DNA of 64,000 nt, from positions 129,371,089 through 129,435,088 of the forward strand of contig NC_134364.1 of NCBI RefSeq assembly GCF_048569485.1, read 5' to 3'. The notes below the pieces were generated by a model, which was not told the DNA's origin, searched no databases, and worked only from the letters and a program-made list of their open reading frames with translations. The stretch is from Anomaloglossus baeobatrachus (taxonomy: Eukaryota; Chordata; Amphibia; Anura; Aromobatidae). Below are positions 20,985 to 33,500 of the stretch, in pieces (position 1 is the stretch's first letter; the number at the start of each line of letters is the position of its first letter). Both the position numbers and the translations under genes were made by a program.

Positions 20985-21865
20985 CGCAGAGCCCCTTCAC
21001 AATGGAGCAGAGGTAGAACATATACGGGAGAGGTGAGTGCTGGGCTCTACCTCCTACGGCCCCATAGAGAATGAATGGAGAGGTGAGTGCTGGGCTCTAC
21101 CTCCTACGGCCCCATAGAGAATGAATGGAGAGGTGAGTGCTGGGCTCTACCTCCTACGGCCCCATAGAGAATGAATGGAGAGGTGAGTGCTGGGCTCTAC
21201 CTCCTACGGCCCCATAGAGAATGAATGGAGAGGTGAGTGCTGGGCTCTACCTCCTACGGCCCCATAGAGAATGAATGGAGCAGAGGCAGAACATGTAGGA
21301 GAGGTGAGTGCTGGGCTCTACCTCCTACGGCCCCATAGAGAATGAATGGAGAGGTGAGTGCTGGGCTCTACCTCCTACGGCCCCATAGAGAATGAATGGA
21401 GAGGTGAGTGCTGGGCTCTGCTACCTCCTACAGCCCCTTAGAGAATGAATGGAGCAGAGGCAGAACATGTAGGAGAAATGAGTGCTGGGCTCTGCTACCC
21501 CCTAAGGCCCTATAGAATATGAATGGAGCAGAGGCAGAACATGTAGGAGAAATGAGTGCTGGGCTCTGCTACCTCCTACAGCCCCATAGAATATGAATGG
21601 AGCAGAGGCAGAACATGTCACAGATGTGAGTGCTGGGCTCTGCTATCTCCTACAGCCCCATAGAGAATGAATGGAGCAGAGGCAGAACATGTAGGAGAGG
21701 TGAATGCTGGGCTCTTCTTCCTCCTACAGCCCCATAGAATATGAATGGAGCAGAGGCAGAACATGTCACAGATGTGAGCGCTGGGCTCTGCTATCTCCTA
21801 CAGCCCCATAGAGAATGAATGGAGCAGAGGCAGAACATGTAGGAGGTGCGTGCTGGGCTCCATCT
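20985..21865. repeat. 56-bp / 85-bp minisatellite carrying donor-like GAGGTGAGTG
   Basis: From 20990 to 21420, units of about 56 bp (GGAGAGGTGAGTGCTGGGCT, CTACCTCCTACGGCCCCATA) recur at least seven times almost identically. To the right the unit lengthens to about 80-85 bp by inclusion of GCAGAGGCAGAACATGTAGG. It lies between OAZ3 and MRPL9. Confidence 0.9.
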
Positions 21866-22394
21866 TTGCACCTTTCATAGCAGGGTCTGCTCTCGGGATT
21901 AGTGGGGAGTCAGTGAGCAGTTGACTGCTATCAATAAGGCCGGTTTCAGACATCCGTGTTTCAGATACGTGTGACATCCGTTTTTAACACTGATGCCACA
22001 TGTTCCCATGTCAGTCTATGGTGTTCCTCACACGTGCGTGTTTTCACACAGACAGTGTGACCCCGCACGCACACACTGAGACATGTCCGTTTTTTCTCCG
22101 GCAGCACGGGTGTCACATGTACCACACACTGATGTGATCCGTGTGACAGGTACCGGAGAAAACAGGTCTATGTAATAAAAAGATTTTCTATATTCACCTG
22201 TATCCAGCGCTGTTTTCTTCGGCTCTGCTGCCTCCTGCTTTTGACACCCACTCATTATACTCACTGAATATCCAGTGCCCTGTGGACCTGGAAGCAGCTG
22301 CAGCGCTGCAGACTTCAGTGCCGGGGACTGCATCGCTGGGGACAGGTGAGTATCCAGCAGAGTGTGTGTGCGCAGTGAGGTCAGGATGTCAATG

Positions 22395-22590
22395 GAGATC
22401 ACAATGAACTCAGATGACATCCTGACAACACCCCCCGTGACATCTGCGCTACCGCGGGTTTAGCGGCTGTCACTTCACGGGTTCATCAGAGTTCATTGTG
22501 AACTCCGATGAACTCGTAACGTTACTGCCGCGACACCCGCGGATGTCACGGGGGTGTTGTCAGGATGTCATCTGAGTTCATTGTGATCTC
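22395..22590. repeat. Inverted repeat with about 75-90-base arms
   Basis: GGAGATCACAATGAACTCAG at 22395 reappears inverted at about 22568-22590, with pairing through ATGACATCCTGACAACACCC and a G+C-rich loop containing CGCGGG motifs. Arms carry a few mismatches. Part of the outer element. Confidence 0.7.
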
Positions 22591-24078
22591 CGATGAACCC
22601 GCGCCACACACACACTGCTGAGGGTGCCTCTGCGGTGACCTGGGCTCACCTTATGAGGTCCAGGTTCCCACAGGGAAGCACAGACAGCAGTGATGACCTC
22701 CTGACCAGGCCACCCACACCCACATCCACTGCTGAGGGCACTCCTGTAGTGATCTGGGATGGCCTTTTAAGGTCCAGGTCACCGCAGGAATGCATACACA
22801 CTACTGAGGGTGCCCCTGTGGTGACCTAGACTGACCTTATAAGGTCCAGGTCACTGCAGAGAATCGCGCACATAGCAGTGATGACCTCCTGACCAGGCCA
22901 CACACACACACTGCAGGAAAGCATACACACTGCTGAGGGCACCCCTGTGGTGACCTGGGCTAACCTTATAAGGTCCAGGTCACCGCAGGGTAGCATACAT
23001 AGCAGTGTGTGTGCCTGCAGGGGCTGCTCTCACAATCAATGGGGAACATTGAGTTCTCCATTGAATGTGCCAGCAGTATGGGATCGACGTGGGCCCCCCT
23101 AATTGGATTATGGTGGACCAGTATTAGGGCTTTGATAGGGAAATAAATTAGAAAAAAGGGCGTCTCTTGTCTTTATCTATTGAATTATTTTCTCTCTTTT
23201 TATGTCTTTTCAGGTTTGCTTTTGGGGAACGTCGAGGGACCTCACCATAGATTATGGCGGACCTTCTTTTTTTTTTTTTTTATTTATAAAAATCAAATAA
23301 ATTGGTGAATGAGGGCTGAGTCGGGGGGATTTTTGTTCAAATAAACTGTTATTCTCCTTTCATCTACTGGATTAGTAATTGTGGTGTCTGCTAGACGCCA
23401 GCTGGAGCTGGGATTAACCCCTCAAATGTTACCCCATTTTCCACTGCACCAGGGCAACGGGAAGAGCTGGGTCCAGCACCAGAATTGGCACATCTAATGG
23501 ATGCGCCATTTCTGGGGCGGCTGTGGGCTGCTATTGTTAGACTGGAAAGGGCCAAATAACCATGGCCCTGCCCACCCTGATAATATCAGCCCCCAGTTGT
23601 CTGCTGTACCATGGCTAGTTTTAGTAAAATGGAGGGGACCCCACGTCATTTTTAGTTTTTATTTTTATTACATCTAAAAATTTAAAAAATATGCGTGGGA
23701 TCTCCTCTATTTTAAATAACCAGCCAAGGTACAACAGAGAGCTGAGGGATGCAGCCTTCAGCTGCTGCTGTTCCTGTGTTGGATATGAAAATTAGGGGGG
23801 AACTCACTTCATTGTTGTTTGGGGGTTTTTTTGTAAAACAGCTGGACAAGCTAGCTATCTCTACATCTACAGCTCTGTCAAAAATTAAAAGACTGCTGCA
23901 AAATTGTCAGTTTTTCTGATTCTTCTCTTTATATTTTTGAGTAAAATGTAAATTGTTCTTTAATTCTATAATCTACTGACAGCGTCTCCGAATTTCCAGG
24001 CAATAAATTTTGTATTTATTTTCTGAAAATGTGAAATGGTGAAAATAACAGAACAATGCACTGCTTTCACCTCAAACA

Positions 24079-26338
24079 CAGTCATATGAAAAGTTTGGGC
24101 GCCCCTATTAATGTTAACCTTTTTTCTTTATAACAATTTGGGGTTTTGCTATTTCAGTGTCATATATCTAATAACTGATGGACTGAGTAATATTTCTGGA
24201 TTGAAATGAGGTTTATTGTACTAACAGAAAATGTGCAATCCGCATTTAAACTAAATTTGACAGGTGCATAAGTATGGGCACCTCAACATAAAAGTGACAT
24301 TAATATTTTGTAGATCCTCCTTTTGCAGAAATCACAGCCTCTAGTCGCTTCCTGTAGCTTTTAATGAGTTCCTGGATCCTGGATGAAGGTAGATTTGACC
24401 ATTCCTGTTTACAAAACAATTCCAGTTCAGTTAAGTTTGATGGTCGCCAAGCACGGACAGCCGCTTCACATCATCCCACAGATTTTCAATGATATTCAGG
24501 TCTGGGGACTGGGATGGCCATTCCAGAACATTGTAATTGTTCCTCTGCATGAATGCCTGAGTAGATTTGGAGCGGTGTTTTGGATCATTGTCTTGCTGAA
24601 ATATCCATCCCCTGCGTAACTTCAACGTCATCACTGATTCTTGCACATTATTGTCAAGAATCTGCTGATACTGAGTTGAATCCATGCGACCCTCAACTTT
24701 AACAAGATTCCCAGTGCCGGCATTGGCCACACAGCCCCAAAGCATGATGGAACCTCCACCAAATTTTACTGTGGGTAGCAAGTGCTTTTCTTGGAATGCC
24801 ATGTTTTTTTGCCTCCATGCATAACGCCTTTTTGTATGACCAAACAACTCAATCTTTGTTTCATCAGTCCACAGGACCTTCTACCAAAATGTAACTGGCT
24901 TGTCCAAATGTGCTTTTGCATACCTCAGGCGGCTCTGTTTGTGGCGTTCTTGCAGAAACTGCTTCTTTCGCATCACTCTCCCATACAGCTTCTCCTTGTG
25001 CAACGTGCGCTGTATTGTTGACCAATGCACAGTGACACCATCTGCAGCAAGATGATGCTGCAGGTCTGTGGAGGTGGTCTGTGGATTGTCCTTGACTGTT
25101 CTCACCATTCTTCTCTGCCTTTATGATATTTTTCTTGGCCTGCCACTTCTGGGCTTAACAAGAACTGTACCTGTGTTCTTCCATTTCCTTACTATGTTCC
25201 TCACAGTGGAAACTGACAGTTTAAATCTCTGAGACAACTTTTTGTACCTTCCCCGGAACAACTATGTTGAATAATCTTTGTTTTCAGATCATTTGAGAGT
25301 TGTTTTGAGGAGCCCATGATGCCACTCTTCATAGGAGACTCAAATAGGAGAACAACTTGCAAGTGGCCACCTTAAATACCTTTTCTCATGATTGGATACA
25401 CCTGCCTATGAAGGTCAAAGCTCAATGAGGTTACAAAACCAATTTAGTGCTTTAGTAAGGGGTGCTTCACACATAGCGACAGCGACAACGACGTTGCTGT
25501 TACGTCACCATTTTCTGTGACGTAGCAGCGACCTGGTAAGTCACTGTTATGATCGCTGCTTAGCTGTCAAACACAGCGACGCAGCAGCGATCATAACATC
25601 GCTACATGTGCAGAGAGCAGGGAGCCGCGCACACTGCTTAGCGCTGGCTCCTTGCTCTCCTAGCTACAGTACACATCGGGTTAATTAACCCGATGTGTAC
25701 AGCAGCTACATGTGCAGAGAGCAGGAGCCGGCAGCACAGGAAGCGTGAGAGCTGCGGAGGCTGGTAACTAAGGTAAATATCGGGTAACCAGATGTTTACC
25801 CTGGTTACAGCTTACCGCAGCTGCCAGATGCCGGCTCCTGCTCCCTGCTCGCTTCATTTGTCGCTCTCTCGCTGTCACACACAGCGATCTGTGTGTCACA
25901 GCGGGAGAGCGCCTTTGAAGAAAACGAACCAGGGCTGTGTGTAACGAGCAGCGATCTCTCAGCAGGGGCCAGATCGCTGCTCAGTGTCACACACAGCGAG
26001 ATCGCTAATGAGGTCACTGCTGCGTCACAAAAAGCGTGCCGTAGCAGCGATTTCGGTAGCGATCTCGCTATGTGTGAAGCACCCCTAAGTCAGTAAAAAG
26101 TAGCTAGGAGTGTTCAAATCAATAAATTGATAAGGGTGCCCATACTTTTGCACCGGTCAAATTTTGTTTAATGCGGATTGCACATTTTCTGTTAGTACAA
26201 TAAACCTCATTTCAATCCAGAAATATTACTCAGTCCATCAGTTATTAGATATATGCAACTGAAATAGCAGAAACCCAAATTGTTATAAAGAAAAAAGGTT
26301 AACATTAATCGTGGTGCCCAAACTTTTTCATATGACTG
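24079..26338 (-). mobile_element. Tc1-like transposon B, near full length, interrupted by a MITE
   Basis: Inverted ends CAGTCATATGAAAAGTTTGG of about 210 bases close at 26338. Without the MITE at 25459-26085 it measures about 1.63 kb, the normal Tc1 length. The minus strand encodes a Tc1 transposase: HTH region TTSTDLQHHLAADGVTVHWS (about 25060), then FGGGSIMLWGCVA, IFQQDNDPKHRSKSTQAFM and WPSQSPDLNIIENLWDDVKR. The catalytic D/D/E blocks are recognisable. The reading frame is broken between N- and C-terminal halves. Confidence 0.9.
25459..26085. mobile_element. PIF/Harbinger-type MITE inside Tc1-like B
   Basis: A 627-bp element with inverted ends GGGGTGCTTCACACATAGCG and a perfect TAA target duplication (25456-25458 and 26086-26088). 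The interior is dominated by CAGCGATC-type words and includes a palindrome ACATCGGGTTAATTAACCCG near 25672-25693. Innermost layer of the nested stack. Confidence 0.9.
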
Positions 26339-27335
26339 TTATGCAAAGAAAACAAGTTCTTAATCATTTAGAAACAACAATACTAATAATTTTTTACTTC
26401 AGGAAGATTCAGAAATCAAGATTTTGTGGAATAACCATGATATTTAATCCCAGCTTTCATGCGTCTTGGTCGCTTTCCACCACTCTGTCACACTGCTTTT
26501 GGGTCACCTTATGCTACTCCTGGCGCAAAAAAACAGTTGCTTCCTTCTGCTCAGGCAATGTTCCCCAACTCTGAGGACTGGTTTTTCCAGCAGGACAATG
26601 CACCATGTCACACAGCTAGGTCCATCAATGTGTGGATGAAGGACCACCACATCAAAACCCTGTCATGGCCAGTCTAATTTCCAGACCTAAACCCCATTGA
26701 GAACCTGTGGAATGTAATCAAGAGGAAAATGGATAGTCACAAGCCATCAAAGAAAGAAGAGCTGCTTACATTTCTGCACCAGGAATGGCATAAGGTCAAC
26801 CAAAAGCCGTGTGACAGACTGGAGGAAAGCGGCCAAGACGCAGGAGAGCTGGGATTAATAATCATGGTTATTCTACAAAACATTGATTTCTGAATCTTCC
26901 TGAGGTAAATCATTATTATATTGTTGTATGTAAATGAGGAACTTGTTTTCTTTGCATTTGTGCATTGTTCTTTTATTTTCACCATTTCTCATTTTCAGAA
27001 AAAAAATACAAAATGTATTGGAAATTGGGAGACGTCGTCAGTAGATTATAGAATAAAGAACAATTTACATTTTCCTCAAATATAAAGAGAAAAAAATGAA
27101 AAACTGAACATTTTGCAGCGGCCTCTTCTATCTGTTCTATTATCTTTCTATCTAATCTGTTCTATTATCTCTCTATTTCTAGCTATAATTTTTCAGGCTT
27201 TGCAAATCTTTTACACATTAAAAAAAACCATTAATTTCAGTATCAGGCACTTTTTTTTTTACCGGTACCAGTCACACGGATGACATACCCGTACGTGTGG
27301 CTTGCACCTGTTTACACACGGACGTCGGAAAGGGG

Positions 27336-27536
27336 CTGACATATTTGTGTGATAGGGCACCACTAACGGCCTCCGGGAAGATGGAGGGCGCAGACACTTC
27401 ATAATTACAAAACTAATGCCTATAATCCCCGTGCTCATCGCTAGAGCGCGCCTGTGGGTCATGTGACGAGGAGCGATAGCGGTGATTGATCACAGCTTCA
27501 CACGTGCTGCCCTTGGTGTCAGTGTCTGTGGCCGGG
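27336..27536 (+). promoter_or_regulatory. Probable MRPL9 promoter / 5' UTR
   Basis: About 200 bases between the last transposon sequence and the MRPL9 ATG. Contains CATGTGACG, two GAGCGATAGC-like words and CACACGTGC (E-box), no TATA box. By position it must hold the promoter or first exon start; motif significance is unproven. Confidence 0.4.
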
Positions 27537-30500
27537 ATGTTGAGGACGTGCAGCCGCCTCCTGAGTCTCCGGGCACCGAGCGTCACCCAGACCCGGGTGA
27601 GTGTGCGCGCTGTGTCCAGCCCCTCCTGTCCCCCGCTCCAGGTGCAGGACAGCCACAAGCCAGCGTCACTACGTACGGAGCAGGACTGCACGGCTCAGCA
27701 CCGGAGGGGGAGGCTGCCACACAAAACCATCCTATTACCTGAGGGCCAAATGCATCCACAATCGCCTCCGCGCACTGCCCCTCCCCCGCCACATCATCAC
27801 TGCCCCTCCCCCCCACATCATCACTGCCCCTCGCCCACGCACTGCACCCCCCCACATCATCACTGCCCCTCCCCCACATCATCACTGCCCCTCCCCCACG
27901 CACTGCCCCTCCCCCGCCACATCATCACTGCCCCTCCCCCCCACATCATCACTGCCCCTCGCCCACGCACTGCACCCCCCCACATCATCACTGCCCCTCC
28001 CCCATTCACTGCACCCCCCCACATCATCACTGCCCCTCCCCCACGCACTGCACCCCCCCACATCATCACTGCCCCTCCCCCACGCACTGCACCCCCCCAC
28101 ATCATCACTGCCCCTCCCCCACGCACTGCACCCCACAGCCCCTCCCTCGCACACCTCCCACACCCTCACTGCCCTTCCCCTGTACACCTCCCACACCCTC
28201 ACTGCCCTTCCCCTGTACACCTCCCACACCCTCACTGCCCTTCCCCTGTACACCTCCCACACCCTCACTGCCCTTCCCCTGTACACCTCCCACACCCTCA
28301 CTGCCCCTCCCCTCGCACACCTCCCACACCCTCACTGCCCTTCCCCTGTACACCTCCCACACCCTCACTGCCCTTCCCCTGTACACCTCCCACACCCTCA
28401 CTGCCCTTCCCCTGTACACCTCCCACACCCTCACTGCCCTTCCCCTGTACACCTCCCACACCCTCACTGCCCTTCCCCTGTACACCTCCCACACCCTCAC
28501 TGCCCCTCCCCTCGCACTCCCCCCACACCCTCACTGCCCTTCCCCTGCACACCTCCCACACCCTCACTGCCCTTCCCCTGTACACCTCCCACACCCTCAC
28601 TGCCCCTCCCCTCGCACACCTCCCACACCCTCACTGCCCCTCCCCTCGCACACCTCCCACACCCTCACTGCCCTTCCCCTGTACACCTCCCACACCCTCA
28701 CTGCCCCTCCCCTCGCACACCTCCCACACCCTCACTGCCCCTCCCCTCGCACACTTCCCACACCCTCACTGCCCTTCCCCTGCACACCTCCCACACCCTC
28801 ACTGCCCTTCCCCTGTACACCTCCCACACCCTCACTGCCCCTCCCCTCGCACACCTCCCACACCCTCACTGCCCTTCCCCTCGCACACCTCCCATACCCT
28901 CACTGCCCTTCCCCTCGCACACCTCCCATACCCTCACTGCCCTTCCCCTGCACACCTCCCACACCCTCACTGCCCTTCCCCTCGCACACCTCCCACACCC
29001 TCACTGCCCCTCCCCTCGCACACCTCCCATACCCTCACTGCCCTTCCCCTGCACACCTCCCACACCCTCACTGCCCTTCCCCTGCACACCTCCCACACCC
29101 TCACTGCCCTTCCCCTCGCACACCTCCCACACCCTCACTGCCCCTCCCCTCGCACACCTCCCATACCCTCACTGCCCTTCCCCTGCACACCTCCCACACC
29201 CTCACTGCCCTTCCCCTGTACACCTCCCACACCCTCACTGCCCTTCCCCTGTACACCTCCCACACCCTCACTGCCCCTCCCCTCGCACACCTCCCACACC
29301 CTCACTGCCCCTCCCCTGCACTCCTCCCATACCCTCACTGCCCCTCCCCTGTGCACTGCACCCACATCCTCACTGCCTCTTCCTCGCACTCCTCCCACAC
29401 CCTCACAGCCCCTCCCCTGTGCACTGCACCCACTTCCTCACTGTCTCTTCCCCGCACTCCTCCCACATCCTCACTGTCCCTCCCCTGCACTCTTCCCATA
29501 CCCTCACCTCCGCATTCCTCCCACATCCTCACTGTCCCTCCCCCGCACTCCTCCCACATCCTCACTGCCTCTCCCCTGCACTCTTCCCATACCCTCACTG
29601 CCCCTCTCCTGTCCTCCTCTCACATCCTCACTGCCCCTCCCCTGCACTCTTCCCATACTCTCACTGCCGCTTCCCCGCACTCCTCCCACATCTTCACTGC
29701 CGCTTCCCCGCACTCCTCCCACATCTTCACTGCCGCTTCCCCGCACTCCTCCCACATCTTCACTGCCGCTTCCCCGCACTCCTCCCACATCCTCACTGCT
29801 GCTTCCCCGCACTCCTCCCACATCCTCACTGCCCCTCCCCTGCACTCTTCCCATACCCTCACCTCCGCATTCCTCTCACACCCTCACTGCCCCTCCCCCA
29901 CGCAAATGCACCCACATCCTCACTGCCTCTACCCTGCACACCTCCCACACCCTCACTGCCCCTCCCCCGCACACCTCCCACACCCTCACTGTCCCTCCCC
30001 CGCACACCTCCCACACCCTCACTGTCCCTCCCCCGCACACACCCTCACTGTCCCTCCCCCGCACTCCTCCCACATCCTCACTGCCTCTCCCCTGCACTCT
30101 TCCCATACCCTCACTGCCCCTCTCCTGTCCTCCTCTCACATCCTCACTGCTCCTCCCATTCCTCCTCCCACATCCTCACTGCCCCTCCCCTGCACTTTTC
30201 CCATACTCTCACTGCCCTTCCTGTGCACTCTTCCCATACTCTCACTGCCGCTTCCCCGCACTCCTCCCACATCTTCACTGCCGCTTCCCCGCACTCCTCC
30301 CACATCCTCACTGCCGCTTCCCCGCACTCCTCCCACATCCTCACTGCCGCTTCCCCGCACTCCTCCCACATCTTCACTGCCGCTTCCCCGCACTCCTCCC
30401 ACATCTTCACTGCCGCTTCCCCGCACTCCTCCCACATCTTCACTGCCGCTTCCCCGCACTCCTCCCACATCCTCACTGCCGCTTCCCCGCTCTCCTCCCA

Positions 30501-33500
30501 CATCCTCACTGCCGCTTCCCCGCACTCCTCCCACATCCTCACTGCCGCTTCCCCGCACTCCTCCCACATCCTCACTGCCGCTTCCCCGCACTCCTCCCAC
30601 ATCCTCACTGCCGCTTCCCCGCACTCCTCCCACATCCTCACTGCCGCTTCCCCGCACTCCTCCCACATCCTCACTGCCGCTTCCCCGCACTCCTCCCACA
30701 TCCTCACTGCCGCTTCCCCGCACTCCTCCCACATCCTCACTGCCCCTCCCCCGCACACTGCACCCCCCCACGCACTGCACCCCACAGCCCCTCCCCTCGC
30801 ACACCTCCCACATCCTCACTGCCCCTCCCCTGCACTTTTCCCATACTCTCACTGCTCTTCCTCTGCACTCTTCCCATACTCTCACTGCCGCTTCCCCGCA
30901 CTCCTCCCACATCTTCACTGCCGCTTCCCCGCACTCCTCCCACATCTTCACTGTCGCTTCCCCGCACTCCTCCCACATCTTCACTGTCGCTTCCCCGCAC
31001 TCCTCCCACATCCTCACTGCCGCTTCCCCGCACTCCTCCCACATCCTCACTGCCCCTCCCCCGCACACTGCACCCCCCCACATCATCACTGCCCCTCCCC
31101 CACGCACTGCACCCCACAGCCCCTCCCCTCGCACACCTCCCACATCCTCACTGCCCCTCCCCTGCACTCCTCCCATACCCTCACTGCCCCTCTTCTGTGC
31201 ACTGCACCCACATCCTCACTGCCTCTTCCTCGCACTCCTCCCACACCCTCACTGTCCCTCCCCCGCACACCTCCCACACCCTCACTGTCCCTCCCCCGCA
31301 CACCTCCCACACCCTCACTGCCCCTCCCCCGCACACCTCCCACACCCTCACTGCCCCTCCCCCGCACACCTCCCACACCCTCACTGCCCCTCCCCCGCAC
31401 ACCTCCCACACCCTCACTGTCCCTCCCCCGCACACCTCCCACACCCTCACTGTCCCTCCCCCGCACACCTCCCACACCCTCACTGTCCCTCCCCCGCACA
31501 CCTCCCACACCCTCACTGTCCCTCCCCCGCACTCCTCCCACATCCTCACTGCCTCTCCCCTGCACTCTTCCCATACCCTCACTGCCCCTCTCCTGTCCTC
31601 CTCACATCCTCACTGCTCCTCCCATTCCTCCTCCCACATCCTCACTGCCCCTCCCCTGCACTTTTCCCATACTCTCACTGCCCTTCCTCTGCACTCTTCC
31701 CATACTCACTGCCTCTCCCCTGCACTCTTCCCATACTCTCACTGCCGCTTCCCCGCACTCCTCCAACATCCTCACTGCCGCTTCCCCGCACTCCTCCCAC
31801 ATCCTCACTGCTCCTCCCATTCCTCCTCCCACATCCTCACTGCCCCTCCCCTGCACTTTTCCCATACTCTCACTGCCCTTCCTCTGCACTCTTCCCATAC
31901 TCACTGCCTCTCCCCTGCACTCTTCCCATACTCTCACTGCCGCTTCCCCGCACTCCTCCAACATCCTCACTGCCGCTTCCCCGCACTCCTCCCACATCCT
32001 CACTGCCGCTTCCCCGCACTCCTCCCACATCCTCACTGCCGCTTCCCCGCAGTCCTCCCACATCTTCACTGCCGCTTCCCCGCACTCCTCCCACATCCTC
32101 ACTGCCGCTTCCCCGCACTCCTCCCACATCCTCACTGCCGCTTCCCCGCACTCCTCCCACATCTTCACTGTCGCTTCCCCGCACTCCTCCCACATCCTCG
32201 CTTCCCCGCACTCCTCCCACATCCTCACTGCCCCTCCCCCACGCACTGCACCCCACAGCCCCTCCCCTCGCACTCCTCCCATACCCTCACTGCCCCTCTT
32301 CTGTGCACTGCACCCACATCCTCACTGCCTCTTCCTCGCACTCCTCCCACACCCTCACTGTCCCTCCCCTGCACACCTCCCACACCCTCACTGTCCCTCC
32401 CTCGCACACCTCCCACACCCTCACTGCCCCTCCCCCACACACCTCCCACACCCTCACTGCCCCTCCCCCGCACACCTCCCACACCCTCACTGTCCCTCCC
32501 CCGCACACCTCCCACACCCTCACTGTCCCTCCCCCGCACACCTCCCACACCCTCACTGTCCCTCCCCCGCACACCTCCCACACCCTCACTGTCCCTCCCC
32601 CGCACACCTCCCACACCCTCACTGTCCCTCCCCCGCACTCCTCCCACATCCTCACTGCCTCTCCCCTGCACTCTTCCCATACCCTCACTGCCCCTCTCCT
32701 GTCCTCCTCACATCCTCACTGCTCCTCCCATTCCTCCTCCCACATCCTCACTGCCCCTCCCCTGCACTTTTCCCATACTCTCACTGCCCTTCCTCTGCAC
32801 TCTTCCCATACTCACTGCCTCTCCCCTGCACTCTTCCCATACTCTCACTGCCGCTTCCCCGCACTCCTCCCACATCCTCACTGCCGCTTCCCCGCAGTCC
32901 TCCCACATCTTCACTGCCGCTTCCCCGCACTCCTCCCACATCCTCACTGCTGCTTCCCCGCACTCCTCCCACATTCTCACTGCCGCTTCCCCGCACACTG
33001 CACCCCCTCACATCATCACTGCCCCTCCCCCACGCACTGCACCCCACAGCCCCTCCCCTCGCACACCTCCCACATCCTCACTGCCCCTCCCCTGCACTCC
33101 TCCCATACCCTCACTGCCCCTCCCCTGTGCACTGCACCCACATCCTCACTGCCTCTTCCTCGCACTCCTCCCACACCCTCACTGCCCCTCCCCTGCACAC
33201 CTCCCACACCCTCACTGCCCCTCCCCTGCACTCCTCCCATACCCTCACTGCCCCTCCCCTGTGCACTGCACCCACATCCTCACTGCCTCTTCCTCGCACT
33301 CCTCCCACACCCTCACAGCCCCTCCCCTCGCACACCTCCCACATCCTCACTGCCCCTCCCCTGCACTCCTCCCATACCCTCACTGCCCCTCCCCTGTGCA
33401 CTGCACCCACATCCTCACTGCCTCTTCCCCGCACTCCTCCCACATCCTCACTGCCCCTCCCCTGCACTCTTCCCATACCCTCACCTCCGCATTCCTCTCA

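Larger units (their letters stand above)
23870..27125 (+). mobile_element. Tc1-like transposon A (internally deleted), interrupted by Tc1-like B
   Basis: Long terminal inverted repeats: 23880-24070 pairs with the inverse of about 26930-27115 (for example AAAATGTAAATTGTTCTTTA on the left). After removing the inner insertion (24079-26338) the element is about 1.0 kb. Its plus strand keeps the transposase C-terminal end: DWFFQQDNAPCHTARSINVW near 26575-26635, then FPDLNPIENLWNVIKRKM. The stop-containing N-terminal part is missing. Dead copy. Confidence 0.8.
21956..27335. mobile_element. Outer non-autonomous element hosting nested transposons
   Basis: Left end GGCCGGTTTCAGACATCCGT follows TAA at 21953-21955. 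Near 27250-27335 the reverse complement of a related end is seen (ATCCGTGTGACTGGTACCGG and GACGTCCGTGTG), matching internal words of the left end around 22130-22160. Between them are an inverted repeat (22395-22590), decayed tandem units of about 100 bp (22600-23000) and frog-type filler (23040-23870). The Tc1 stack at 23870-27125 is inserted in it. That both ends belong to one insertion is inference. Confidence 0.45.
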
